Positions 35,957-45,008 of a stretch of 64,000 bases of DNA are shown in pieces; positions within the stretch are counted from its first letter, which is position 1; the number at the start of each line of letters is the position of its first letter. The translations under genes were made by a program, and so were the position numbers. Under the pieces are notes generated by a model. The model did not search any database and had not been told where the DNA came from. It saw only the letters and a list, made by a program, of their open reading frames with translations. Source of the DNA: UBA7328 sp965247965 (GTDB lineage: Bacteria; Bacteroidota; Bacteroidia; Chitinophagales; Saprospiraceae); contig OZ252053.1 in the NCBI GenBank assembly GCA_965247965.1, positions 3,720,001 through 3,784,000 of the forward strand, written 5' to 3'.

Positions 35957-37504
35957 ATGAAGATGTTCAGCGCTCTTGTCCGCAATTTACACGATGCTGC
36001 TACTCATCGAACTAGCAATCTTGCGCTAATTGATTATTTCAAAGAAGCGGATCAAACAGATGTCCTATGGGCGCTTTTTCTTCTTTTAGGCAACAGACCT
36101 GGCAGAGCTATAGCAAATTCCGTTCTTCGGGAGTGGGCCGTTGAAGGAATGGAACTCCCCACTTGGCTTTTTGAAGAATCACTGAAGGTTTCGGGTGATC
36201 TTGCCGAGACCATAGCAATCCTTCTGCCGAATGAAGACCAAACTCACAATATTTCGCTCAGTAATGTCGTCCGTGGGTTAAAAGATTTGGGGAGTTTGGA
36301 AATAACTCAGAAACAGCAGTACGTCAACAAAATCTGGAGAGCTCTGGATGTGGAAGGTAAATACATTTTCAACAAACTTCTTACAGGAGGTTTTCGGACC
36401 ACGGTTTCAATTAAGCTTATTGCTCTATCTCTTTCATCTCTTCTCAATATAGATAAATCCATTATCGTTCATCGTCTGACGAGCACATGGGCTCCCGGGG
36501 AAATAAGCTTTGCGCAATTATTTCTAGACGCCGATGATACAGATTCTCTTTCCAAGGCGTATCCATTTCATCTTGCCAGGCCTTTGGATAAAATTTTACC
36601 GAATTTAGGTCACCCTTCAGATTGGTCAGTAGAATGGAAGTGGGACGGCATTAGAGCCCAAATGATTATTCGAAACAAAGAGGTTTTCCTTTGGTCAAGG
36701 GGTGAAGAGTTAATCACAAATCGGTTTCCTGAATTCAAATTGCTACTCGATGGTGGATTGGATAATATCGTTCTTGATGGAGAAATAGTCCCCTTCAAAA
36801 ACGGAACGCCTTTACCCTTTGGTTCTTTGCAAAAACGGATGAATCGTAAAGCTGTCGGGATAAAGTTGATGGTCGAAATTCCTATTCTTTTTATTTGCTA
36901 TGATATTTTGGAGCATTGTGGAAAAGATATTCGATCAATTTCATTTGCCGAAAGGCGTATTCGCCTAGAATCGGTTTTGGAAACCGAAGAAAACCTTCAT
37001 CATTTAGCGCTTTCCGAGAAAATAGATTTTCAAAATTGGGACGAACTGTCTGACTGTATTTCAAACGCTCGGAAAAAGGGCGCTGAAGGATTCATGCTCA
37101 AAAAACTTGCTTCCCCATATGGAGAAGGTCGCCAAAAAGGCGATTGGTGGAAATGGAAAGTTGATGCCCTAAATATTGATGCGGTATTGCTATACGCAAC
37201 CCGCTCGCAGGGATTTGGTGCTGTATTTTCCGAATTTACCTTTGCTGTTTGGAATGGTGAAAATTTAGTTCCGGTTGCGAAAGCTAAAACGGGACTTGAT
37301 AACGAAACAATAAACGAGATAACAACATTCGTAAAAGAAAATACTATTGAGAAATTCGGACCTGTATTCTCTGTGAAACCTCAATTGGTTTTTGAAATAA
37401 CCTTCGAGGGTATTTACTTATCTAAAAGACATAAGTGTGGTGTCGCCCTCCGCTCTCCGCTCTCCAAGGATTTTAAAAAAGAGATTCGACAAAAAAGCAG
37501 ATGA
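35957..37504 (+). CDS. ATP-dependent DNA ligase (cluster type) with frameshifted C-terminus
   Basis: An ATP-dependent DNA ligase of the repair-cluster group. The N-terminal DNA-binding domain is about 1-200. The nucleotidyltransferase motif I is EWKWDGIR with Lys228, the AMP-accepting residue. An OB-fold follows up to LSKRHKCGVALRSP. A 7-bp tandem duplication (CGCTCTC twice, 37451-37464) shifts the frame at residue 501 and the protein ends after 515 residues with LSKDFKKEIRQKSR. Removing one unit restores a 532-residue protein ending TLEDLYSLLKIYLPNE, which fits the family and would overlap the helicase start by 8 bp. Catalysis probably survives, but the C-terminus does not. Confidence 0.85.
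   Translation: MKMFSALVRNLHDAATHRTSNLALIDYFKEADQTDVLWALFLLLGNRPGRAIANSVLREWAVEGMELPTWLFEESLKVSGDLAETIAILLPNEDQTHNISLSNVVRGLKDLGSLEITQKQQYVNKIWRALDVEGKYIFNKLLTGGFRTTVSIKLIALSLSSLLNIDKSIIVHRLTSTWAPGEISFAQLFLDADDTDSLSKAYPFHLARPLDKILPNLGHPSDWSVEWKWDGIRAQMIIRNKEVFLWSRGEELITNRFPEFKLLLDGGLDNIVLDGEIVPFKNGTPLPFGSLQKRMNRKAVGIKLMVEIPILFICYDILEHCGKDIRSISFAERRIRLESVLETEENLHHLALSEKIDFQNWDELSDCISNARKKGAEGFMLKKLASPYGEGRQKGDWWKWKVDALNIDAVLLYATRSQGFGAVFSEFTFAVWNGENLVPVAKAKTGLDNETINEITTFVKENTIEKFGPVFSVKPQLVFEITFEGIYLSKRHKCGVALRSPLSKDFKKEIRQKSR
37451..37464 (+). repeat. 7-bp tandem duplication CGCTCTC causing a ligase frameshift
   Basis: Two adjacent CGCTCTC units. One unit gives the frame that continues to a family-typical C-terminus; two units shift it. 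It begins exactly at codon 499 (CGC, Arg). Possible causes are replication slippage or a sequencing error. Confidence 0.85.
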
Positions 37505-37554
37505 GGCCAATACCCTCGAAGATCTCTATTCTTTGCTAAAAATATATCTGCCCA

Positions 37555-40014
37555 ATGAATAGGGAGTTATTGATAGAATTTGGCACAGATTGGTTCAAAG
37601 AAAAGGGCTGGAATGCCTTTGCTTACCAACTCGAAGCATGGAATAAAATACTCGATGGCGAATCCGGAATCATCAACGCGCCGACGGGTAGCGGAAAAAC
37701 CTATTCTTGCGGTATTGGCCTGATCCTCGACGAAATACACAGAAGAAATTCCGGTGAAAAGCCAACTAAGGGATTGAAAATCATATGGGTAAGTCCCATA
37801 CGAGCGTTAACGAAAGAAATCAAATATTCTTTAGAAAGAGCAGTAGAGAGTTTTGATCTGAATTGGGCTGTAGAAATCCGTTCAGGAGATACATCCACAA
37901 AGGAGCGCAAAGAACAACTCTCCAATCCACCCGACGTACTTATTACCACTCCGGAATCCATACACATCCTGCTAGCCACATCCGGTTACTCAACATTTTT
38001 CAAAAATCTCAGAGCAATAGTTGCCGACGAATGGCACGAATTAATGGGATCGAAACGAGGAGTACAAGTGGAACTAGCCATTTCCCGCTTTCGCGGAATG
38101 AATCTTCAACTAATGATATGGGGTATCTCAGCAACCATTGGCAATCTTCAGGAAAGCATTGAAGTCTTGCTCGGCCCGAATCACCCGGCAAAATCATCTT
38201 TCGTAAAATCAGGAATAAAAAAAACCATTGCTCTCGAAACCATCCTCCCCGATGAAATCGAAAACTACCCTTGGGCAGGACATCTGGGCATAAAACTTCT
38301 GGACAAGGTCATTCCGATTATTCTCAAAAGCAAATCCACTTTGATTTTTACCAATACCCGCTCCCAATGCGAAATCTGGTACCAGCGTCTTTTGCATCGG
38401 TGCATTGATTTGGCCGGTACGCTTGCTATGCACCACGGATCGATAAGCTGTGAAATACGCGATTGGGTAGAAGATGCCATTCATAAGGAAAAACTTAAAG
38501 CGGTCGTATGTACATCGAGTCTTGATTTGGGTGTGGACTTCCGTCCTGTGGAGACCATTATACAAGTTGGTAGTCCCAAAGGCATTTCTCGCTTTGTGCA
38601 GCGAGCGGGCAGAAGCGGTCATCAACCTCATGCAGTGAGTAAAATTTACTTTTTGCCGACACATTCTTTGGAAATTGTAGAAGGTGCTGCCCTTCGCGAG
38701 GCCATTGCCACAGGAATTCACGAGGATAGAATGCCCTACATTCGCTCATTTGACGTCTTGATTCAGTACCTAACGACTTTGGCGGTTTCTGAGGGTTTTA
38801 TAGATAAAATCATCTATAAAGAAGTAAAACAGACGCATTGTTTCCATTCTATGACAAAGGCGGAATGGGAATGGGTGTTGCGTTTTTTGCGTTTTGGGGG
38901 AAATCCGCTAAAAGCGTACGATGAGTATCAAAAAGTCGACTATGTCGATGGTCTCTATAAAGTAACCAATAAAAGAATCGCCCAAAGGCACCGCCTGAAC
39001 ATAGGCACTATTGTAGGCGATGCCTCTCTCACCATCCGCTTTCTTAATGGCAAACGGCTCGGTACTGTCGAGGAGTGGTTTATCGCTTCTATGAATCCCG
39101 GTGATCATTTTTGGTTTGCTGGACAAGCTCTAGAATTGATACGAATTAAAGACATGACAGCGCAAGTCAGAAGGGGTAACGTGCGCAAGGCAAGGGTTCC
39201 TTCCTGGGGTGGAGGACGTTTTTCTTTATCATCTATGCTTTCTGAAGTGATCCGAAAAAAACTCTGCAATTATTCCAAAGACATTGTCGACGAGATGGAA
39301 ATGATAGCACTTCAATCCCTTTTCGCCGAACAAAAGAGTCAATCGATTATGCCAACAGAAGATGAATTTCTTATCGAGTATTTCGAAACCAAATTAGGTC
39401 ACCACATCGTGATGTATCCTTTTGATGGCATGTCCGTACACGAAGGCATGGCTGCTCTTATTGCTCAACGCCTTTCCAGAAAAATTCCAATCAGTTTGTC
39501 TATCGCTACCAATGACTACGGCTTCGAATTGCTTTCGCCAAAAAAAATCGATGTAGAAAAACTCATCGATTATGATCTTTTCACTACAAAAGATCTGTTT
39601 GAAGACATTCAGTTGAGCATAAATGCAGTAGAAATGGGTAGAAGAAAGTTCAGGGATATTGCAAAAATATCGGGCTTGGTTTTTCAAGGCTATCCTGGTA
39701 AGTTTAAAAAAGAAAGACATATTCAATCATCATCATCCTTGCTTTTTAATGTATTTCAGGATTTCGAACCTGATAATTTACTTTTTCTTCAGACGTATGA
39801 AGAGGTGAGAACATTCCAATTGGAAGAAGGTCGACTTAGAAATGCCTTAGAGAAAATATCCATGCAAAAGTTGATAATTAATCGGCCCAGTGGATTTACT
39901 CCATTTTCATTTCCGATTATTGTGGCTTCCCTTAGAAGGGAGAAAATGTCTTCGGAGCGGTTGGAAGACCAAGTGGCTCGATTGCTGGAGGAGGGGGCTG
40001 TTGCGGCGACTTAA
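37555..40014 (+). CDS. Ligase-associated DEXH-box DNA helicase (Lhr-like)
   Basis: An 819-residue superfamily 2 helicase of the Lhr type. Walker A NAPTGSGKTYSC is at about 40-51, the DExH box is ADEWHELMGSKRG (about 156), helicase motif III ISATIG, and motif VI QRAGRSGHQPH. The Lhr-specific region follows. It unwinds or remodels DNA or RNA-DNA hybrids with the ligase and nucleases of the cluster. The ATG overlaps the restored ligase stop, so the two were coupled before the frameshift. Confidence 0.92.
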   Translation: MNRELLIEFGTDWFKEKGWNAFAYQLEAWNKILDGESGIINAPTGSGKTYSCGIGLILDEIHRRNSGEKPTKGLKIIWVSPIRALTKEIKYSLERAVESFDLNWAVEIRSGDTSTKERKEQLSNPPDVLITTPESIHILLATSGYSTFFKNLRAIVADEWHELMGSKRGVQVELAISRFRGMNLQLMIWGISATIGNLQESIEVLLGPNHPAKSSFVKSGIKKTIALETILPDEIENYPWAGHLGIKLLDKVIPIILKSKSTLIFTNTRSQCEIWYQRLLHRCIDLAGTLAMHHGSISCEIRDWVEDAIHKEKLKAVVCTSSLDLGVDFRPVETIIQVGSPKGISRFVQRAGRSGHQPHAVSKIYFLPTHSLEIVEGAALREAIATGIHEDRMPYIRSFDVLIQYLTTLAVSEGFIDKIIYKEVKQTHCFHSMTKAEWEWVLRFLRFGGNPLKAYDEYQKVDYVDGLYKVTNKRIAQRHRLNIGTIVGDASLTIRFLNGKRLGTVEEWFIASMNPGDHFWFAGQALELIRIKDMTAQVRRGNVRKARVPSWGGGRFSLSSMLSEVIRKKLCNYSKDIVDEMEMIALQSLFAEQKSQSIMPTEDEFLIEYFETKLGHHIVMYPFDGMSVHEGMAALIAQRLSRKIPISLSIATNDYGFELLSPKKIDVEKLIDYDLFTTKDLFEDIQLSINAVEMGRRKFRDIAKISGLVFQGYPGKFKKERHIQSSSSLLFNVFQDFEPDNLLFLQTYEEVRTFQLEEGRLRNALEKISMQKLIINRPSGFTPFSFPIIVASLRREKMSSERLEDQVARLLEEGAVAAT

Positions 40015-40231
40015 GCCCACCTGAAGGGAACGGGCAAGTCACCGTTACGCAATACATTGCTAAATAAAAATATATTTTTTCCCTTTGATATTCCGAATAG
40101 ATACTCTAACTCCTTCCATTAGTTTTTCCTTTATGGGGCTGTAAAGTTAAAGACTTTGGCTTTCTTACGCCTTCTGGTTAGCGAAAATATAAATACACTT
40201 CTTTTCTTTGCATTCTCAAATACACATACTC

Positions 40232-41722
40232 ATGAAGATTAAACCTCTATTTTTCTCTGCTCTATACATACTATTCTCATTAAGCACTTTTGGGCAAAAC
40301 TCCGCAAACCTAAGCCCCTACGACTGCATCTACAACCACCTGTACTACCTCCAGGACGACAGTTACGAACCGTTTCTCGCCGGTCGATCATTTCCTTCTT
40401 CCATCGATAGCACTGAACGAAAAGACCTGGCTATTCAATTAAAACAAATCTTCGATGGCAAGGGCATGTATATTCGACTGGAAGAAATTCCGGATAGTCC
40501 GGATTTTTATGACAGTATAAGAAATGTATCGATCTATACTCTTTATCACAAAGAACTCCCTCAAATTTTTGTAGTAAAATCGGATCAGGGTTGGGTGTAC
40601 TCCGATGAGACCGTCAATGCCATTCCGAATTTGCATAAATCGGTTTATCCTTTTGGCTTGGATATGCTTCTCAAACTATTTCCACAAAAGGGATCTTCAA
40701 AATTTTTGGGACTCTCACTCTGGCAATATTCGGGAATCGGTATATTCATTTTACTTTGTGGCTTCTTGTTCTTGGTCATCCGATACCTGATTGGTATCCT
40801 GATAAGGGTTCAGAAAGAATCCAATCGTAAAACATGGAACCAAATCAAACTTCTTGGTTCGTCCTGGATTAGCTTAAAGGTTTTTGGACTCCTTCTTCCC
40901 GTCCTCCTCTTTCCGGTGAAATTTATGGAAAACATTAAACTGATTTTAGGTCTTGCCACGTCTTTGCTTTTCCTTTTGATTTTGCTCAAGCTGGCCAATG
41001 TTATTCTTTCCTATGTTGACCGCTTCACCCGAACGACAGAGAGCAAGATGGACGAACAGCTCTTGCCTGTTCTTAAGAGGGCCGTTCAATTTGTAATTGT
41101 TGCTTTTTGGCTTCTGCATTTGCTGACACTTTTAGGCGTAAATATTACCACATTAATAGCCGGTATTTCAATTGGTGGCTTAGCTATTGCACTTGCAGCC
41201 CAAGATACCTTGAAGAATTTATTCGGATCGGTTACCATCTTCCTGGATAAACCCTTCCAAATAGGCGACTCGATCAAGGTGGGTGGAACCGAGGGAACCG
41301 TGGAAGAAGTGGGTTTTCGTTCTACCCGTATACGCAGCTTTGCCAACTCGTTGATCTATGTACCTAATTCCAAACTTTCAGATTCTACCATTGATAATTT
41401 TGGGTTGAGACAATACCGTAGATACAAGACGATGATCGGACTGATGTACAACACCCCTCCTGCTAAAATAAACGCTTTTGTGGCTGGCCTTAAAAAAATC
41501 GTAGAAGATCATCCACATACTAGAAAAGATGCTTATGAAATCCATCTAAATAACCTTGGTGACTCCGCTATTGAAATTCTTTTCTACATCTTTTTTAAAG
41601 TTGACAATTGGTCGGAAGAATTGACTAGTAAGCACGATCTTTTAATGTCGATATTGACATTGGCCGAAGATTTAGGGGTTAGTTTTGCCTTTCCGTCTAC
41701 CTCTGTTTATATGGAAAACTGA
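40232..41722 (+). CDS. MscS family mechanosensitive ion channel
   Basis: A channel protein of about 496 residues. A signal peptide (ends STFGQ) and a periplasmic domain of about 140 residues come first, then about four membrane segments (LGLSLWQYSGIGIFILL, VFGLLLPVLLF and others). The pore helix AGISIGGLAIALAAQDTLKNLFGS is the MscS TM3 signature, followed by the beta domain DKPFQIGDSIKVGGTEGTVEEVGFRSTRIR. The ATG at 40232 is chosen because it starts the signal peptide. It opens under membrane tension to release solutes. Confidence 0.9.
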   Translation: MKIKPLFFSALYILFSLSTFGQNSANLSPYDCIYNHLYYLQDDSYEPFLAGRSFPSSIDSTERKDLAIQLKQIFDGKGMYIRLEEIPDSPDFYDSIRNVSIYTLYHKELPQIFVVKSDQGWVYSDETVNAIPNLHKSVYPFGLDMLLKLFPQKGSSKFLGLSLWQYSGIGIFILLCGFLFLVIRYLIGILIRVQKESNRKTWNQIKLLGSSWISLKVFGLLLPVLLFPVKFMENIKLILGLATSLLFLLILLKLANVILSYVDRFTRTTESKMDEQLLPVLKRAVQFVIVAFWLLHLLTLLGVNITTLIAGISIGGLAIALAAQDTLKNLFGSVTIFLDKPFQIGDSIKVGGTEGTVEEVGFRSTRIRSFANSLIYVPNSKLSDSTIDNFGLRQYRRYKTMIGLMYNTPPAKINAFVAGLKKIVEDHPHTRKDAYEIHLNNLGDSAIEILFYIFFKVDNWSEELTSKHDLLMSILTLAEDLGVSFAFPSTSVYMEN

Positions 41723-41820
41723 TGTCATAGGCGAGGACAGTCTACCTGCCTCAGGCAGGCCATTGACAACTGATTCCAGTTTTATGATAACTGGTTGGTG
41801 ATGGCCTCCAGCCTCACCTT
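41723..41820 (-). repeat. Dispersed intergenic repeat, copy B (long form with two inserts)
   Basis: A 98-bp relative of 9153-9210 in opposite orientation. Conserved blocks are TGTCATAGGCGAGGAC (41723-41738), GCCATTGACAAC (41759-41770) and a 29-base block at 41792-41820. Between them are a 20-bp insert containing CTGCCTCAGGCAG (41739-41758) and a 21-bp insert (41771-41791). It starts right after the mscS stop codon. Confidence 0.8.
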
Positions 41821-41847
41821 CTTCCTCCGGCCTCCCGCACTATTTAA

Positions 41848-41855
41848 TACCTTTG
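41848..41855 (+). promoter_or_regulatory. Candidate -7 box (TACCTTTG) for thrBC
   Basis: TACCTTTG matches TAnnTTTG and lies 18 bp before the thrB ATG at 41874, just after the intergenic repeat. No -33 TTTG is seen. Confidence 0.45.
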
Positions 41856-41873
41856 CGCTCTCAATAAAATTGA

Positions 41874-42806
41874 ATGAATTCTGGTGTAAAAGTTTTTGCT
41901 CCTGCTACTGTAGCGAATGTCGGTGTGGGTTATGATATTCTTGGTTTTGCTTTAGAAAAACCTGGTGATGAAATCATCGTAAGACCCGGTAATAAAAAAG
42001 GCCTTCATATTACCAAAATTACAGGTGCCAAAAAGAGATTGCCCCTTGACGTCAACAAAAATACGGCAGGTTACGGCGCTGCGCGACTGTTGGAATCCCT
42101 TGGGCTCAAAGAAGAACCGATTGAAATGGAGGTCCATAAAAAAATGGCGTTTGGTACTGGTTTAGGTTCGAGTGCGGCTAGTGCTGCTGCTGGCGTATTT
42201 GCCGTGAATGAATACCTGAAAAGACCTCTCCATATAAGAGAACTTGCAAAGTTCGCTGTCCTAGGAGAAAGTGTGGCAGACGGAGCTATTCACGGAGACA
42301 ATGCGATTCCTTCTCTACTTGGAGGCATTGTGCTTATCCGGGATAATGATGCTTTTGATTTTTTGAGCGTTCCGGTACCCAAAGGTTTATATGCCTTCGT
42401 CATTTATCCGCATATCGAAATCATGACTAAAAAGGCTAGAGCTGTTTTGTCGAGAGATGTCAGCCTGGTAAATCATATACGACAGAATGGAAACCTAGGT
42501 GGCTTGATCTCAGGATTCTATACGAGTAATTTTGAATTAATCGGTAGATCACTACAAGATCATATTATCGAAAGGCAGCGCGCCAGTTTAATACCACATT
42601 TTTATAATTTACAAAAAGTTGCCCTTAAAACAGGGGCTATGAATTATACGATAAGCGGCGCCGGGCCTAGTATGTTCGGCTTTTGTATGAATAGCCTTCA
42701 TGGTGAAGAAATTTTGGAAAAACTTAAAGCCATTCTTTCGGACAATGGCATCAATAGCGATGTCTACTTATCCACAATTAATAAAACCGGTGCTTTTAAA
42801 TACTGA
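41874..42806 (+). CDS. thrB: Homoserine kinase
   Basis: A GHMP kinase of 310 residues that phosphorylates homoserine in threonine synthesis. The ATP-binding loop GTGLGSSAASAAAG is at about 92-105, with an N-terminal FAPATVANVGVGYDILGFAL and a late AMNYTISGAGPSMFGF motif. Length and motifs are normal. It is followed by thrC after 20 bp. The aspartokinase/homoserine dehydrogenase gene (thrA) that often leads the operon is missing here. Confidence 0.95.
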   Translation: MNSGVKVFAPATVANVGVGYDILGFALEKPGDEIIVRPGNKKGLHITKITGAKKRLPLDVNKNTAGYGAARLLESLGLKEEPIEMEVHKKMAFGTGLGSSAASAAAGVFAVNEYLKRPLHIRELAKFAVLGESVADGAIHGDNAIPSLLGGIVLIRDNDAFDFLSVPVPKGLYAFVIYPHIEIMTKKARAVLSRDVSLVNHIRQNGNLGGLISGFYTSNFELIGRSLQDHIIERQRASLIPHFYNLQKVALKTGAMNYTISGAGPSMFGFCMNSLHGEEILEKLKAILSDNGINSDVYLSTINKTGAFKY

Positions 42807-42826
42807 GTGCAAGAGCTAGAGTACGG

Positions 42827-44122
42827 ATGAAATTCTACAGTACAAACAACAAATCTCTCAAGGTCGATCTCAAAACGGCCGTTCTTGATAGCCTGCCCGC
42901 CGACAATGGCCTTTATATGCCCGAACGTATTCCAGTAGTGCCCGAACGATTTATACATGAATTGCGTGATTTTAGCTTCCAAGAAATCGCATTCCAAGTT
43001 TGCTGGTATTTCCTCCAGGATCTATCAGACGAAGACATTTGGGAAGTTGTAAATCAGTCGATTACTTTTCCCGCGCCCTTAGTGCGATTAGACTCTTCAC
43101 TTTACTCTCTGGAATTATGGCATGGCCCTTCATTGGCATTTAAAGACTTTGGTGCTCGATTTATGGCCGCTCTTATGAGCAAGTTAGTGGAAGGTGAAAA
43201 TAAAACACTGGATATACTTGTCGCGACTAGTGGAGATACGGGTGGAGCCGTAGCTGCAGGATTTTATGAGGTTACCAATATTCGGGTTACCATCTTGTAC
43301 CCTTCCGGGAAAGTGAGTTTTCTCCAGGAAAAACAGCTTACCACTTCAGGAAAAAACATTTCTGCTCTGGAAATAGAAGGGACATTTGATGACTGTCAGG
43401 CGCTTGTTAAAAAAGCCTTTTTGGATAAAGAATTAAATAAAAAGCTAAATCTAAGTTCTGCCAATTCAATTAACATTGCCCGGCTTATTCCACAATCATT
43501 TTACTATTTCGAAGCTTTTAAGCAATTACCTGAGAACAAGCTGCGCAAGGTGGTCTTTTGTGTACCTTCTGGAAATTTCGGTAATCTCACAGCTGGCCTA
43601 TTGGCCAGGAGAATGGGCCTTCCATTCAAAAAAATCATTGCCGCCACGAATATCAATAATGTAGTGCCGCTCTTTTTGCGTTCCGGTCACTATAATCCCA
43701 TGACTGCAATAACTACTATATCCAACGCGATGGACGTTGGAAATCCGTCTAATTTTCAAAGGATGCTTGACCTTTACGGCAAAGATCACAAGAAAATGGA
43801 AACCGATATCCAGGCCTACTTTTTTAGTGATGATCAAACCCGAATTTGCATGAAAGAATTGCTTGAGAAGTATAATTACACTGCCGACCCTCATGGAGCG
43901 GTTGGATTCCTCGCCTGTCGTGAATATTCAGAAAAGTACAAGGACGCCACACTGATTAACCTTGAAACAGCCCATCCCTCAAAATTTTTAGCTATAATGG
44001 AAAATGTTAAAATTGCAGTTGACATCCCGGAAAGATTAGAAGTTCTCAGGTCTAAAGAAAAAAGAGCGTTCAAAATGACTCCTTCATTCTCAAATTTCAA
44101 GGACTATCTGCTGAATCGATAA
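42827..44122 (+). CDS. thrC: Threonine synthase
   Basis: A fold-type II PLP enzyme of 431 residues that converts O-phosphohomoserine to threonine. The PLP Lys is in PSLAFKDFGARF (about residue 106), with the phosphate site ATSGDTGGAVAAGF and VPSGNFGNLTAG. The N-terminal TNNKSLKVDLKTAV and late DPHGAVGFLA are typical. It forms an operon with thrB. Confidence 0.96.
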   Translation: MKFYSTNNKSLKVDLKTAVLDSLPADNGLYMPERIPVVPERFIHELRDFSFQEIAFQVCWYFLQDLSDEDIWEVVNQSITFPAPLVRLDSSLYSLELWHGPSLAFKDFGARFMAALMSKLVEGENKTLDILVATSGDTGGAVAAGFYEVTNIRVTILYPSGKVSFLQEKQLTTSGKNISALEIEGTFDDCQALVKKAFLDKELNKKLNLSSANSINIARLIPQSFYYFEAFKQLPENKLRKVVFCVPSGNFGNLTAGLLARRMGLPFKKIIAATNINNVVPLFLRSGHYNPMTAITTISNAMDVGNPSNFQRMLDLYGKDHKKMETDIQAYFFSDDQTRICMKELLEKYNYTADPHGAVGFLACREYSEKYKDATLINLETAHPSKFLAIMENVKIAVDIPERLEVLRSKEKRAFKMTPSFSNFKDYLLNR

Positions 44123-44247
44123 TAAACGCTTGACATAAATCGTTGATGTGTCAACTGTTTGTTCAATCACCTTTCCCGTTAAATATTTGTATTTTTGAGG
44201 GCTACTTCTTGGCTGAGTGTCTTACTTCCACAAGAGAATTTTTAGTT

Positions 44248-44781
44248 ATGAAAAAAATCCTACTCTTTTTAGTTCTGTGCACCGTCGTAATGGATTTCTT
44301 GAAGGCGGCCAAATCCGAAATCATTTTGATTAATGCAGAAGCATTTCTGGTCGATATTGAAAATGATTATGACGTGGTCAAAGTGTATAAGAAAATACCG
44401 AACTATTTCACAGACCCTGCTACACATGAAGAGCTACTCGCGTATCACAAATCCACAATAAGCTCTTACAAAGATATTGGTCAGTTACCCGAAGTTGAAG
44501 TGCCCGAGAAAGCCTATGCAAGTGCAGATTCGAAATCTTGCTCTTTTCATCTCACGGGTTGCAAGGAATATGCTCAAGCAGCGGGAGATCAGTTTTGCTT
44601 ATCTACTTTAGAACAGCAAAGCGTTCAATGCAGTACTGGCGTAGTTACTACTTCTACACCCCCGATGCATACATCACAAGTGATTGGTAATGAGGCGTTT
44701 ACGCGGAACTTTTTGAGCTTCAAAATAATCTTTTCCGCTTTGCCAAATCTACATGCCTTAGAGCCTCGTGTGATTGGTTAA
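44248..44781 (+). CDS. Exported Cys-containing hypothetical protein
   Basis: A 177-residue protein with an N-terminal hydrophobic signal (KKILLFLVLCTVV). I chose the ATG at 44248 since the signal starts there; the frame is open upstream to 44143. The mature part has four Cys residues (CSFHLTGCKEYAQ, DQFCLST, SVQC) that could form two disulfides. I do not recognise the family. The protein ends ALEPRVIG. It lies alone between thrC and an M1 peptidase. Confidence 0.5.
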   Translation: MKKILLFLVLCTVVMDFLKAAKSEIILINAEAFLVDIENDYDVVKVYKKIPNYFTDPATHEELLAYHKSTISSYKDIGQLPEVEVPEKAYASADSKSCSFHLTGCKEYAQAAGDQFCLSTLEQQSVQCSTGVVTTSTPPMHTSQVIGNEAFTRNFLSFKIIFSALPNLHALEPRVIG

Positions 44782-44822
44782 CGGATGTAGCTTGTTTTGT
44801 GTGTAATTTTCCTACGGCTATC

Positions 44823-44838
44823 TCCTGAAAATCAGGAG
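44823..44838. terminator. Hairpin after the hypothetical gene
   Basis: CTCCTG and CAGGAG form a 6-bp stem around a short AAAT loop, about 40 bp after the stop. There is no T run, so it is a weak candidate. Confidence 0.3.
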
Positions 44839-44859
44839 GTGGATTGGAAGCCTGCCAAT

Positions 44860-44875
44860 TGTTCCACGTAGAACT
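44860..44875. promoter_or_regulatory. parS-like site, imperfect (14 of 16)
   Basis: TGTTCCACGTAGAACT differs from the parS palindrome TGTTCCACGTGGAACA at two positions (11 and 16). It lies in the 227-bp gap before the M1 peptidase gene, 2.5 kb from a perfect copy. It could be a weaker ParB site. Confidence 0.45.
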
Positions 44876-45008
44876 GAATAAATGCTATCGCGGAGTAAGT
44901 CTAATTCTTCCTCAAAGGAACAACAACCTCATCTGGAATAGAGCGTCTACTTTTTTGCAGAATGTAGTATTTTCGCCGGATTAATAATACTCTAAAAACA
45001 CGCGTATC

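Noticed and set aside
38209..38721. 170-codon minus-strand frame
   Set aside because: It lies wholly inside the Lhr-like helicase, whose motifs are in the other strand; no family features.
42768..42776. TTATCCACA, a perfect DnaA box
   Set aside because: It is a single copy inside the thrB coding region, which is expected by chance; no cluster.
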